From an uncultured Collinsella sp. (GTDB lineage: Bacteria > Actinomycetota > Coriobacteriia > Coriobacteriales > Coriobacteriaceae), in assembly GCA_949288855.1 (NCBI GenBank), contig CASELS010000003.1, positions 62,001 through 126,000 on the forward strand: a DNA stretch of 64,000 nucleotides. Direction: 5' to 3'. Both the position numbers and the translations under genes were made by a program. Below the pieces are notes generated by a model that was not told the origin of the DNA, made no database searches, and saw only the letters and a list, made by a program, of their open reading frames with translations. Shown here piece after piece: positions 54,137 through 61,918 of this stretch (positions within the stretch are counted from its first letter, which is position 1; every line of letters begins with the position of its first letter).

Positions 54137-55426
54137 CTACGCAAGGTCCCCGCCCTCAATATGACGGATGCTGGGAATCGCCCAGGTAACGACGGCGAGT
54201 ATCACCATGGCCGCACCTGCGCCGACAAACCACGCAGGAGCACCGACGGCGTCCGCGAAGAGCGAGGAGCCGGCAAGTCCCAAGGGCATGGCCCAGGACA
54301 TGATGGCACCGTAAAGACCGAACACGCGCCCCAGATACTCGGGTGGAATCTTCTCCTGCATAAGCGCTGTCTGTGGACCGGAATAGAACGGCGAGCTGAG
54401 CCCCATAAGGAAACTCGCGACGAGAAAGAGCGTGAATCCGCCATTGTTGAGAAGGCCTGCGCCAATCGTAGCCGCGCCATAAAGAGCCGTTGCGGCCACC
54501 ACCGTGAGCGCGCGGTTCTTGAACCCTCCCCAGCTGGCAAGAAGCGCCGATCCCGCGATCATACCAACGGAGAACAAGATCTCAGCCGTTGCCGCATCGC
54601 CCGTGGTTCCACCGAAGTGGCCGAGCGTCATGATGGGAAAGAGCGCGGAGATGGGCGAAAAGACAAGTGTGAATGCGAACCCGCACCACAGCAGCGCGAA
54701 AAGACCGCGATAGCCGCGCAAGACACGGTAGCCATCGGCAGTCTCAGCGACGAGAGCACGTACATGGTCGGCTAGAACGATGCCTCTCTCAGCCGTCGAC
54801 GCACTCTGGGACGAGCCGCCGACGTCGAGCCTTGCCGCAAGCACTGCCCCTGTGGCGAAAAGTGCTCCCGCGACGTCGAGCGCAATCATTGCGGTGAGCC
54901 CCCAGAGCGGGTAGATAACCGCCGCGATCGCCGTACCGAGAATGTAGCCGCCGGATTGAACAGCCTGGGTCACGCCCGCAAGACGGGTGAGGTGCTCGGG
55001 CGGAGCCACAAGCGGCGTGAGTGTCTGAAAGGCAGGCGTATGAAAGGCGCTTCCGATTGCCCGTACGAAGAGCGCAACCATGACCACCCACACCGGGAGC
55101 GCGCCTGCAAGTGAGACCATCGCAACAACGGCACTCACTGCGGCGATGAAGAGGTCAGCGCCGATAAGCGTGTGCTTGAGCGGCAACCGGTCGACGATGG
55201 TGCCCGCGAACATGCCGAACAGCGCGAGTGGCAGAAAACCCGCGAGCGACGCCAGCGAAAGCATGCTCTCCGAATTAGTGGTGAGCGTGATATGCCACAC
55301 GAAGCCCATCTGGAGGATAGAGCTTGTAAGCACAGACACGAGCTCGCCGCCCCATACGAAGGCGAGCTTTGTGACCCAAGACATCGAGCCTACAGTCGGA
55401 CGGTCCCGATCAAACGATTCAGCCAT
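54137..55426 (-). CDS. MFS transporter
   Basis: This 429-aa major facilitator has about twelve transmembrane helices. It shows the loop motif GTIVDRLPLKHTLIGAD between helices 2 and 3 (motif A type). The arrangement resembles macrolide-efflux-type (Mef-like) exporters, but the substrate is unknown. The ATG follows AAGGATGAGGC. It lies convergent to the carbonic anhydrase gene, 24 bp apart, and downstream of the small membrane protein. Confidence 0.88.
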   Translation of the reverse strand: MAESFDRDRPTVGSMSWVTKLAFVWGGELVSVLTSSILQMGFVWHITLTTNSESMLSLASLAGFLPLALFGMFAGTIVDRLPLKHTLIGADLFIAAVSAVVAMVSLAGALPVWVVMVALFVRAIGSAFHTPAFQTLTPLVAPPEHLTRLAGVTQAVQSGGYILGTAIAAVIYPLWGLTAMIALDVAGALFATGAVLAARLDVGGSSQSASTAERGIVLADHVRALVAETADGYRVLRGYRGLFALLWCGFAFTLVFSPISALFPIMTLGHFGGTTGDAATAEILFSVGMIAGSALLASWGGFKNRALTVVAATALYGAATIGAGLLNNGGFTLFLVASFLMGLSSPFYSGPQTALMQEKIPPEYLGRVFGLYGAIMSWAMPLGLAGSSLFADAVGAPAWFVGAGAAMVILAVVTWAIPSIRHIEGGDLA

Positions 55427-55489
55427 GCCTCATCCTTCGCGTTGCTTCGATCCGGTTGCAGGGCGCAGGCTGCATTATACCTTCCTCCA

Positions 55490-55822
55490 TCAGACCGAGT
55501 CGATGCCCTCCACGAGCGAGATGCGCAAGACCTTGCGCTGGGCGACGCCCTTCTTGTCAGCACACTCCATGAGCACCCACTCGTCGTCTACGTCCAGGAC
55601 CGTGCCGGCAAGGCACATACCGCCTGCCGTGACGCCCGCCTCGGAAAGGACGAGCTCGCAGGAGGAGCCGATGTGCTCCCGCAGCATCCGTCCGAGCTCG
55701 GCCTCACGCGGACGCGCGTCATCCATGAGGTTCCGCAGATCCTTCTTTGTCGGCATGACCGCCATGATGTAGACGACCATGGCAAACGTACCGCAAGCCA
55801 TCGCAAGAATCGTGTACTCCAT
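55490..55822 (-). CDS. Hypothetical small membrane protein
   Basis: This 110-aa protein has one N-terminal membrane helix (about 4-22, TILAMACGTFAMVVYIMAV). The following cytoplasmic-looking domain is beta-rich (CELVLSEAGVTAGGMCLAG, VLMECADKKGVAQRK). No family is recognised. Its ATG shares one base with the stop of the upstream HTH gene (TGATG), so the two are probably translated together and act together. Confidence 0.75.
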   Translation of the reverse strand: MEYTILAMACGTFAMVVYIMAVMPTKKDLRNLMDDARPREAELGRMLREHIGSSCELVLSEAGVTAGGMCLAGTVLDVDDEWVLMECADKKGVAQRKVLRISLVEGIDSV

Positions 55823-56298
55823 CAGCGGTCACGCTCCTCGATCGTAAAACCGGCGACGTCAGTCATGTCGACGAGTTTGAGCACGCGGTGTGGCGGCTCC
55901 TTCTCGCCGAAAATCGGTGTTGGGAAGACGGCCTTGGGCGCGTCGCACTCAAGACGGATCCACCCGGCGCCAACGCCGCAAATGAGCGCATGCATAAGAG
56001 CGCCCTCGCCGTCGGCGAGCTCCACCGTCGCAACCTTGCCCACAAGCCCTTCGATTACATGGAGGTCGCGGACGGACCCACCCTTGCCCGAACTGACCAC
56101 GTCGACCTCGTCGTTCGCGAGATCGTCGAGCGTCACCCCGTAAAGCCGCGCGAGCTCGGCAGCCTTATCAAGCGCGGGCGAACCCTGCCCAAGCTCCCAG
56201 TTGCTGATTGTCTGCCTGGTCACGCCTATGGCGCCGGCAACCTCTTGCTGGCTCATACCAGCGCGTTTGCGCAGTGCGAGCAGCTTGTCCGATATCAT
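55822..56298 (-). CDS. XRE-family HTH regulator with C-terminal unknown domain
   Basis: This 158-aa protein starts MISDKLLALRKRAGMSQQEVA, a complete XRE helix-turn-helix (about 3-58) with TRQTISNWELGQGSPALDKA. The C-terminal domain of about 90 residues (VVSSGKGGSVRDLHVIEGL onward) is unidentified. It contains a VELADGEGALMHALICGVG segment that may bind a ligand or protein. The ATG at 56298 follows GAAGGAGAGG; the longer upstream frame is not conserved-looking. It is coupled to the small membrane protein gene. Confidence 0.88.
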   Translation of the reverse strand: MISDKLLALRKRAGMSQQEVAGAIGVTRQTISNWELGQGSPALDKAAELARLYGVTLDDLANDEVDVVSSGKGGSVRDLHVIEGLVGKVATVELADGEGALMHALICGVGAGWIRLECDAPKAVFPTPIFGEKEPPHRVLKLVDMTDVAGFTIEERDR

Positions 56299-56430
56299 CG
56301 TCGACCTCTCCTTCAGGCGGGAGGCAAGGCTTTCCTTTCGAGGACCTCGCCTCCCCCATTCTCTCGAAGATGGTTCCGGCGCGCTAGCAAATCCGCTCGG
56401 CATCTTGTCCAATGCGCTTGCGCGACAGCA

Positions 56431-57411
56431 TCACATAAGGAAGTTCATGACGAGCGAGACCATCGACTCCTTCTCCTCAGGACGGGACTCGGCAATCATA
56501 AGCGCCATCGCCACGAGCATGCTATCCGACACCCGCTTCTCGATGCCGCGGAAGAGCGCCCCGTTACGGTCGAGGAAGTACAGGAAAAGGCTGCACGCGA
56601 TGCGCTTATTGCCGTCGACAAACGAATGGTTCTTGATTACGAAGTACAAGAGGTTCGCCGCTTTCTCCTCAATCGAAGGATAGAGCTCCTCACCACCGAA
56701 CGACTGGTAGATTGCAGCGATGCTGCTGCGGAAGGAGTCGTCCTTCTCGCGCCCGAAAATGTCGCTTGCAAAGCGCGGTCGCATCTGCGAAATGAGCGCC
56801 ATGCATTCGTCATAGTCGAGCACATAGGTCGAACGTTCCCCCTTCGGGCGCGGCACCGCCTCGCGATCGTAGGCGTCGAGGAGCTCGTATGCCTCCGTGT
56901 AGCTCTCCACGATATCAAGGATCTCGCGAGAAGCGAGCTCGCCGGGAATCCGCTCGATGATACGAACAACCTCACCCAGTTGACGCAGCCGCCCCTCATT
57001 CTCGGCATGACCTTTCAAGATATAGCGCTTGAGCACATCGGTCGCCCACCGGCGGAACTCCACACCTCGTTGGGACTTTACGCGGTAACCCACCGAAATG
57101 ATGACGTCGAGGCTGTAGATCGCGACCGGCCGAGCCGAAGAAGCAATATGCAAAAAATGCATATTACCCTCTTTGACCAGCTCTTTCTCCTTAAAGACAT
57201 TCGAAATGTGCCGGGCAATAACAGGTTGGGTGCGATCAAACAGCTCTGCCATCTGAGCCTGTGTGAGCCAAACAGTCTCCTCTTCTACATTGACGGAGAG
57301 CTCAACCTGACCATCTTTCGACTCGAACAACACGATGCGCTGTTCATCTGAAGAGCATTCGTTGACGATATCGTTCATATGATTTTGGTTGTTGATAGCT
57401 TGCTCAGCCAT
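56431..57411 (-). CDS. RhuM-family protein with C-terminal Doc/Fic-like domain
   Basis: The 326-aa protein is a fusion. The RhuM-type N-terminal half (about 30-160) has ETVWLTQAQMAELFDRTQPV, an HTH-like phage-type module, and the VISVGYRVKSQRGVEFRRWA motif. The C-terminal half carries the Doc-type HxFx(D)GNKR motif: NHSFVDGNKRIACSLFLYFL. Doc proteins phosphorylate EF-Tu; Fic relatives AMPylate targets. No antitoxin is obvious next door. The promoter carries a LexA-like box, so induction by DNA damage is likely. The ATG follows GGGGGA with a roughly 200-nt leader. Confidence 0.85.
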   Translation of the reverse strand: MAEQAINNQNHMNDIVNECSSDEQRIVLFESKDGQVELSVNVEEETVWLTQAQMAELFDRTQPVIARHISNVFKEKELVKEGNMHFLHIASSARPVAIYSLDVIISVGYRVKSQRGVEFRRWATDVLKRYILKGHAENEGRLRQLGEVVRIIERIPGELASREILDIVESYTEAYELLDAYDREAVPRPKGERSTYVLDYDECMALISQMRPRFASDIFGREKDDSFRSSIAAIYQSFGGEELYPSIEEKAANLLYFVIKNHSFVDGNKRIACSLFLYFLDRNGALFRGIEKRVSDSMLVAMALMIAESRPEEKESMVSLVMNFLM

Positions 57412-57837
57412 AACGCATCCCCCGCTTCACAGATCGGCCTTCTTATCAATCGACTTGTGAGCCCCGGCATTAACGGGCGCCGGGAAGCGGGAGCGCTACT
57501 CCGCCCGAGGTCGAACCAGTGCAGCCAGCCTCTTGGTGCCTTATCTGGCATACCCGCCGACACGTACCATTGGGGGCCTCCGTGCCGGCTCTTGCTCGTC
57601 CCCGTACCTTGAGAGCATTATAACATAAACTCAAACATTTGTTCGTTGTTTTTCAATTGTCAATTCCTTCGGTGTGAAGAGTCATATGCCGAACACCATG
57701 GCAACAAGCTGACAACAAGAACGGTCACTACACTCTCGGGGCCACTCAACAATGACATGTCCTCCGCCGACAATCGAGAGAACCCAGCGCGCATCGCTAG
57801 GCAATACCTGTTAGCGATGCGCCGATGTTCAGATGAG
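57412..57837. other. 426-bp space holding the RhuM-Doc promoter and long leader
   Basis: No gene is supported here. The left half is an untranslated leader of about 200 nt from the -10 at 57617 to the RhuM-Doc start, with GC-rich hairpin potential. The right half (57646-57837) is AT-richer and shows nothing I can name. Confidence 0.6.
57617..57645 (-). promoter_or_regulatory. Promoter with LexA (SOS) box for the RhuM-Doc gene
   Basis: On the minus strand an extended -10 (TGTTATAAT, hexamer 57617-57622) has a CGAACA at exactly 17 bp as -35 (57640-57645). That -35 is the left half of CGAACAAATGTTTG (57632-57645). This matches the Gram-positive LexA consensus CGAACRNRYGTTYG at every constrained position. 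LexA binding would occlude the -35. The site is read from sequence; regulation is inferred. Confidence 0.75.
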
Positions 57838-58275
57838 CTACGCCTTTGACCCCGCGCCTCTCCCACGGCGCTTAGTGAGCGAGAACTGATGGGACTCCTC
57901 GATCCAGCCCAAAAGCTCGTCGTCGATGTCCTCGGGAGCCGTGACGATCACATGGTGCGTCCAGCGCTGGGGGTAGGGTTCCACCGCGACGGCAATGCGC
58001 GGCGATTCCTTATGATATGCAAGTCCGAAGCTCACTATGAGGCAGCGCTCCGGCCAATCGCGACGACGGCGCACCGGCAGAGAGGCCTAAGCGAACCCAA
58101 AACGGTCCGTAAAGGTGATCTGCGTTTTTTGCACCCTCACGTCCACGTTCCCGCAACGCTCGTTGACGCGATCCTCGAGCATGCGGTAGACCGGCATCAT
58201 CTCCGGGCAGTGCGAGAAGAACCGCGCGAGAGCCTCTGCAGACGCGTACACGCCATCACCCCCAGAGCACATCAC
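57838..58275 (-). pseudogene. DUF5655-like protein interrupted by an in-frame TAG
   Basis: Two minus-strand pieces in the same frame, 58087-58275 (ending FTDRFGFA) and 57838-58086, read as one small protein of about 140 residues. The joined sequence carries RVQKTQITF, VRRRRDWPE, AVEPYPQRWTHHVIV and DIDDELLGWI, the conserved order of DUF5655-type proteins. They are separated only by a TAG at 58087-58089, followed by GCC TCT CTG CCG. This is a nonsense codon, not a frameshift. Start is probably GTG near 58251. It closes the sirtuin cluster. It could be a pseudogene, a sequencing error, or readthrough. Confidence 0.8.
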
Positions 58276-58297
58276 TGTTCACGATTTCATGGCTGCG

Positions 58298-58618
58298 TCA
58301 ACGCTCGTCCCCGATCGCCTCTATAAGCATGATAACTGGGCGCAGACCGTCCACACACGTGAATACGCCCTTGTCATCGTCGACCATCCACGTACCGCGC
58401 GGCTGAAGCAGCTCGCCACGCGAAAGCTGCGCCACCATCTCCCGCATAGGTAGCCAAGCGTACTCACAGAGTCCCTCCGGCTTTTGCGTGCCGTCGCTCA
58501 CGAAGGATTGCCCGGGCTGATGAAACGGACAAGCCTCGAAACCGGGGATGGCATAGCGCTCGGCCAGTTCCTCATCCACTGCCGACTTCAACACGGTGAT
58601 GCGTACATTCCTGTTCAT
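58298..58618 (-). CDS. TIGR04076-family protein
   Basis: This 106-aa protein matches TIGR04076. It has a VRITVLKSAV start, the CPFHQPGQSFVSDG loop, KPEGLCEYAWLP and the C-terminal FTCVDGLRPVIMLIEAI. The family has conserved Cys and Trp but no known function. The ATG follows AAAAGGAGCAC. It is 18 bp downstream of the third gene of the sirtuin run and 23 bp upstream of the DUF5655-like pseudogene, so it is in the same transcript. Confidence 0.85.
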   Translation of the reverse strand: MNRNVRITVLKSAVDEELAERYAIPGFEACPFHQPGQSFVSDGTQKPEGLCEYAWLPMREMVAQLSRGELLQPRGTWMVDDDKGVFTCVDGLRPVIMLIEAIGDER

Positions 58619-58636
58619 GGTGCTCCTTTTCGGGGA

Positions 58637-59608
58637 CTATTGGAACTTGCCCCGCACAACTCGCGCGTCTGCGAGCGCGCGAGCGATATCCGCTACGATA
58701 ACCATGCCCTTGTCCGCAATCTGCGCTGGCAGAAAATCGTAGCGGTCGTTCACTGCAACGTAGCGCGCATGCGGCAGCGAGAGCGTGATGTTCCAGAACG
58801 GTTCCTGGATGAACATGGGCGTGATACGGCCGACGCCCAGTTCCAGAAGCAGCAGGCGACGATCGGCATGTGCAGCAATCCAATCCGAGACCTTACGGTA
58901 TTCACCCTCGTACTTCTTGCCCTGCAGGAAGTTGCCGTAGCCGCGCACCCACGGGAACGCCTCCCCGCCGCAGTGCGGGCAGCGCGGGATGAGCTCGGTA
59001 GGAATGCGCGTCCCGTTGCCTTGCGCCTCGATCATCTGCCGCACCGGCTCAACGGCGTCCCAGGTGTCATCCGTGCAACAGCGCGCGCATTGGAAGAAGC
59101 GGTGATCGCCCTGAATCTCGGTCACCTTCTCTTCCGGATACAGCTTCACAAACTGCGTATCCTGATTGGTGGTGAGGACGAAAAAATCCTTGCCCGCAAG
59201 GAGCCCGTCGAGGTCGAGATAGGGCTGGCGCATCGGGGCCGTCTGGGTGGTGTAGAGGAACGTGGAGAGGTACGCCCACTTCTCCTCCGGCGTCTCCCAC
59301 TGGCGGAAGCTCCCGTCGAAGGCGCCCTTGATGCCGTACTTTTCGGCGAACTTGCCGAAGTGCGCGCGGAACGAGGGCGTGTCCCCGTAGTAGAAGTCGC
59401 CACCACCCGCTGCCGAAAGTCCGGAGGCGCCGCCCACGAGCACGCAGTCAGTTTCTTCGACCTCCTGTGCAAGCCGCTCGACCTGCTCGTCATATGAGAG
59501 CGGAGAGGGACCCGCGAGCTCGTAGGGCACGCCACCCGCCGCGTAGACGCCGTGGTAGCGCTCGAAATTCATCTGCGTTTTCGTTACCAGCTGCTCGTAG
59601 AGCGTCAT
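58637..59608 (-). CDS. Class-M (SirTM-like) sirtuin, copy 1
   Basis: This 323-aa sirtuin resembles the SirTM class that ADP-ribosylates lipoylated GcvH-L in Staphylococcus and Streptococcus. The NAD-binding Gly motif is VGGASGLSAAGGGDFYY (about 57-73). The catalytic-type pair is TTNQD (about 146-150). A Gln-Gly-Asp is in EIQGDHRFFQ. A zinc site is formed by CARCC and CPHCG, and LLLLELGVGRITP matches the family C-terminal strand. In SirTM the essential residues are Asn118, Asp120 and Gln137, and all three have counterparts here. The ATG overlaps the previous gene (ATGA). No macrodomain, GcvH-L or lipoate ligase is in the window. Confidence 0.85.
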   Translation of the reverse strand: MTLYEQLVTKTQMNFERYHGVYAAGGVPYELAGPSPLSYDEQVERLAQEVEETDCVLVGGASGLSAAGGGDFYYGDTPSFRAHFGKFAEKYGIKGAFDGSFRQWETPEEKWAYLSTFLYTTQTAPMRQPYLDLDGLLAGKDFFVLTTNQDTQFVKLYPEEKVTEIQGDHRFFQCARCCTDDTWDAVEPVRQMIEAQGNGTRIPTELIPRCPHCGGEAFPWVRGYGNFLQGKKYEGEYRKVSDWIAAHADRRLLLLELGVGRITPMFIQEPFWNITLSLPHARYVAVNDRYDFLPAQIADKGMVIVADIARALADARVVRGKFQ

Positions 59609-60558
59609 AACTCACCTTTCTCATGTATACCAAGAACCGCGCACAGCGCGTCCATCGCATCCGTGATGTCGGCACAGATAGTGAGCGAGCGCTCCCCCAG
59701 ATGGCGCGGCTCCGCCCTCTTCCCCGTATTGATCCGTATGAGGGAGGCGTTGTCATGGCGCGCCACCATGTCCCAAAACGGCAGCTCGATGATGCTCGGC
59801 GTCATGCCGCCCACACCGAGCTCCAAGAAGACCACGCGCCCGGAGCCCTTGAGCGCGGAGCTGACGAACGCCTCGTAGCGGCGGCGCTGCGCCTGCCACA
59901 GGCTACCCTCGAGAAACGCCTCATCGCGCACCCAGGGAGCCATGAGCCAGCCGCAGCGCGGGCAGCGCGGAAGGAGCTCGGAGGGCACGGAGACGCCGTC
60001 CTCACCCATGGCGTCGAGCATCTCCTTGACGTAAGGGCCTGCCCGCCAGAGCTCGTCGCAACAGGGTTGGGAGCACTGCAGGAACGCGAAGTCCCCCTGG
60101 AAGAGCCAGGTTCGCGCATCGGGAAAGGCACGGCGAACCTGACCGTCCACATTCGTTGTGAGCACGACATGGTCCCGCGACGTAAGCAACGAGGCGAGTT
60201 GACGGTAGGCGCGACCGACAGGGGCGGACTCCATATAGTCGATGTAGGCGGCGGTAAACGCCCAGCGCTCCTCATTGGTCGCGTAAAGGTGGTAGTAGCC
60301 GTCCATGAGGGTTTCAAAACCATGAGCGCGCCGAAAGCGCTCGAAGCTCCCGCCCTGACCGAACTCCGCGATCGGGTGGTAGTGGTCGTATCCGCAGGCA
60401 CTCGACATACCCGAGCCGATGCCCACCACCACGGCATCCGCGTCGCGCAAGAGCTCGGCAGCGCGTGCCACGGCGGCTTCCAAAGCCGCCCCATCTCCCA
60501 GCGCCCGGGGCGCGGCTGCCCCTAGATGCTGGGCGTACAAGCTCATAAGCCGGCTCAT
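59605..60558 (-). CDS. Class-M (SirTM-like) sirtuin, copy 2
   Basis: The 317-aa paralogue of the neighbouring sirtuins is closest to the SirTM consensus. It has VVGIGSGMSSACGYDHYH (about 46-63), TTNVD, FQGDFAFLQCS with the Gln, CPRCGWLM for zinc, and VFLELGVGGMTPSI. The Asn, Asp and Gln expected for ADP-ribosyl transfer are present, so activity is plausible. It overlaps copy 3 upstream and copy 1 downstream by 4 bp each (ATGA). Confidence 0.87.
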   Translation of the reverse strand: MSRLMSLYAQHLGAAAPRALGDGAALEAAVARAAELLRDADAVVVGIGSGMSSACGYDHYHPIAEFGQGGSFERFRRAHGFETLMDGYYHLYATNEERWAFTAAYIDYMESAPVGRAYRQLASLLTSRDHVVLTTNVDGQVRRAFPDARTWLFQGDFAFLQCSQPCCDELWRAGPYVKEMLDAMGEDGVSVPSELLPRCPRCGWLMAPWVRDEAFLEGSLWQAQRRRYEAFVSSALKGSGRVVFLELGVGGMTPSIIELPFWDMVARHDNASLIRINTGKRAEPRHLGERSLTICADITDAMDALCAVLGIHEKGEL

Positions 60559-61391
60559 GGGCGCTCCTCCGCCTTGTTGGCTAGCATGACATTCGCGAGA
60601 TCGATGAGCACCTCGGCCAAATCCCCCCGCAGTGCCAGTTTCCGTTCAAGCGGCAACGCCGGCAGTACCGCCTTTTCACGGTTGACGACGATATAGCTCG
60701 CTAGTTGAGTTTTCTCTGCCCACGCCATAAGCGGGGCTTTGATGGCGCGGTTCGCCTGTCCCACACCGAGCTCGAGGATGCAGACGCGCTCCTCGACGTG
60801 CTGCGCGAGAAACGCCCGCAGACGCGCCGCCTGGGAACGGAAGGGCTCAAGACGGGCGATGTGCCCCGCATCATCGACCGCGACATCGAGGGGCGCTCCG
60901 CAGTGTGGGCAGAGCGGAACCTCGTCGGCATCGACAAACGCGAGTGCGTCGTAGGTCGCCTCAGAGCACCGAGTCGTGCAGCACAGACGCGCGTAGCTGC
61001 CCTCGGTCTCAAAGATGGTGTCCGTCGAGAATCCCGCGCGCTCGAAGCGACTGTTGCAGTTGCACGTCACCACAAAGCGCGGCGTGGCTGCCATGATCTG
61101 GTCGAGCGCCCGCATGACAGACGACGGCTCGTAATCTCGATAGCCGTAGGCGATAAGCCGCGATATGAACTTCCATCGAAGCTCCCTATCCGGCCAGCGC
61201 GCCATGAGCCCCTGCAGGATACTCGTGAGACCGCACGTCCGATGCAGGTCGCCGAACACGCGTTGGAACTCCTTATCGCAGGAAAACTGGTTGTAGCCGT
61301 CCGCGATGTCGAACCCGTTGCTTGCCGCTACGATCACGGCATCTGCCGCGCTCAACATATCCGCTGCACAGCCGACCTCGCCTTGCACCAT
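60555..61391 (-). CDS. Class-M sirtuin homologue, degenerate, copy 3
   Basis: This is the promoter-proximal gene of the cluster, 278 aa. It has the same fold features: AVIVAASNGFDIADGYN at the NAD site, LCCTTRCSE and CPHCGAPLD zinc knuckles, and CILELGVGQANRAI. The TTNxD motif reads TCNCN and the Gln-Gly-Asp reads TEGS. Asp120 and Gln137 of SirTM are thus replaced, while Asn is kept. ADP-ribosyl transferase activity is unlikely; it may be a binding or regulatory subunit. The ATG at 61391 follows AAGGAG; the longer upstream frame (to 61508) covers the operator and is not credible. Confidence 0.78.
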   Translation of the reverse strand: MVQGEVGCAADMLSAADAVIVAASNGFDIADGYNQFSCDKEFQRVFGDLHRTCGLTSILQGLMARWPDRELRWKFISRLIAYGYRDYEPSSVMRALDQIMAATPRFVVTCNCNSRFERAGFSTDTIFETEGSYARLCCTTRCSEATYDALAFVDADEVPLCPHCGAPLDVAVDDAGHIARLEPFRSQAARLRAFLAQHVEERVCILELGVGQANRAIKAPLMAWAEKTQLASYIVVNREKAVLPALPLERKLALRGDLAEVLIDLANVMLANKAEERP

Positions 61392-61399
61392 GCGTCTCC

Positions 61400-61426
61400 T
61401 TGCTGTTGTACTTACTACAACAGCAA
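61400..61426. promoter_or_regulatory. Perfect palindromic operator between sirtuin cluster and Rrf2 gene
   Basis: TTGCTGTTGTA (61400-61410) and its exact complement (61416-61426) are separated by 5 bp. The palindrome ends against the ribosome site of the first sirtuin gene, so a protein bound here would block the cluster's transcription start region. It is the natural candidate site for the divergent Rrf2-type regulator. Confidence 0.75.
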
Positions 61427-61453
61427 TTCTATCAACCAAGCCCCATACTTTTT

Positions 61454-61465
61454 TGCTGTTATAAT
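61454..61465 (+). promoter_or_regulatory. rrf2 promoter with a second operator half-site
   Basis: TGTTATAAT (61457-61465) is an extended -10 for the Rrf2-type gene, 30 bp before its ATG. The overlapping TTGCTGTTATA (61454-61464) differs from the operator arm TTGCTGTTGTA at one position, so the regulator may also control itself. Confidence 0.6.
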
Positions 61466-61495
61466 AAAGTCGACAGCGTCTACACAAGGAGAGAC

Positions 61496-61918
61496 ATGGC
61501 TTATTCAACCAAGCTGAGCGATGCCCTGCACCTACTCGTATTCATCGCCACCGAACAGGGAGCCGACCTCTCGAGCGGCGCCATCGCCAAGAGCCTTGCC
61601 GCCAACCCGTCCTCCGTCCGACAGCTTATGGGACGCCTGCGGCGCGCCGGAATCATCACATCGGTCATCGGCCACGCTCGCCCCGAGCTCGCGCGCGAGG
61701 CTGAGGACATCTCCATGCTCGACGTCTACCGCGCGGTCGAAGGCGAAAAGCCGCTCCTGCATCTCGACACGCACACCAACCCGGCTTGCGGCGTGGGAGT
61801 GAACGCGCAGCTCGCCATCGGGGAGTACTTCGATGACGTGCAGCAGGCGGCGGAAGACGCCATGGCGGGCGTTTCCCTCGCTCAGATCATCGAACGCTAC
61901 CGTGCTCGCTGTGCCTAG
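61496..61918 (+). CDS. Rrf2-family transcriptional regulator
   Basis: This 140-aa Rrf2-type winged-helix protein starts MAYSTKLSDALHLLVFIATE. Its recognition helix is in ANPSSVRQLMGRLRRAGII (about 36-54). Only one Cys lies in the region of the iron-sulfur ligands (NPACGVG) and one sits at the end, so it may not hold the canonical three-Cys cluster. The pattern is nearer to YwnA-like Rrf2 proteins. The ATG follows AAGGAGAGAC. It is divergent from the sirtuin operon and its 3' end overlaps the converging permease gene by 32 bp. Confidence 0.88.
   Translation: MAYSTKLSDALHLLVFIATEQGADLSSGAIAKSLAANPSSVRQLMGRLRRAGIITSVIGHARPELAREAEDISMLDVYRAVEGEKPLLHLDTHTNPACGVGVNAQLAIGEYFDDVQQAAEDAMAGVSLAQIIERYRARCA

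Noticed and set aside
57375-57563. Minus-strand small ORF in the RhuM-Doc leader
   Set aside because: No ribosome site and no resemblance to Phd-type antitoxins; overlaps the RhuM-Doc start.
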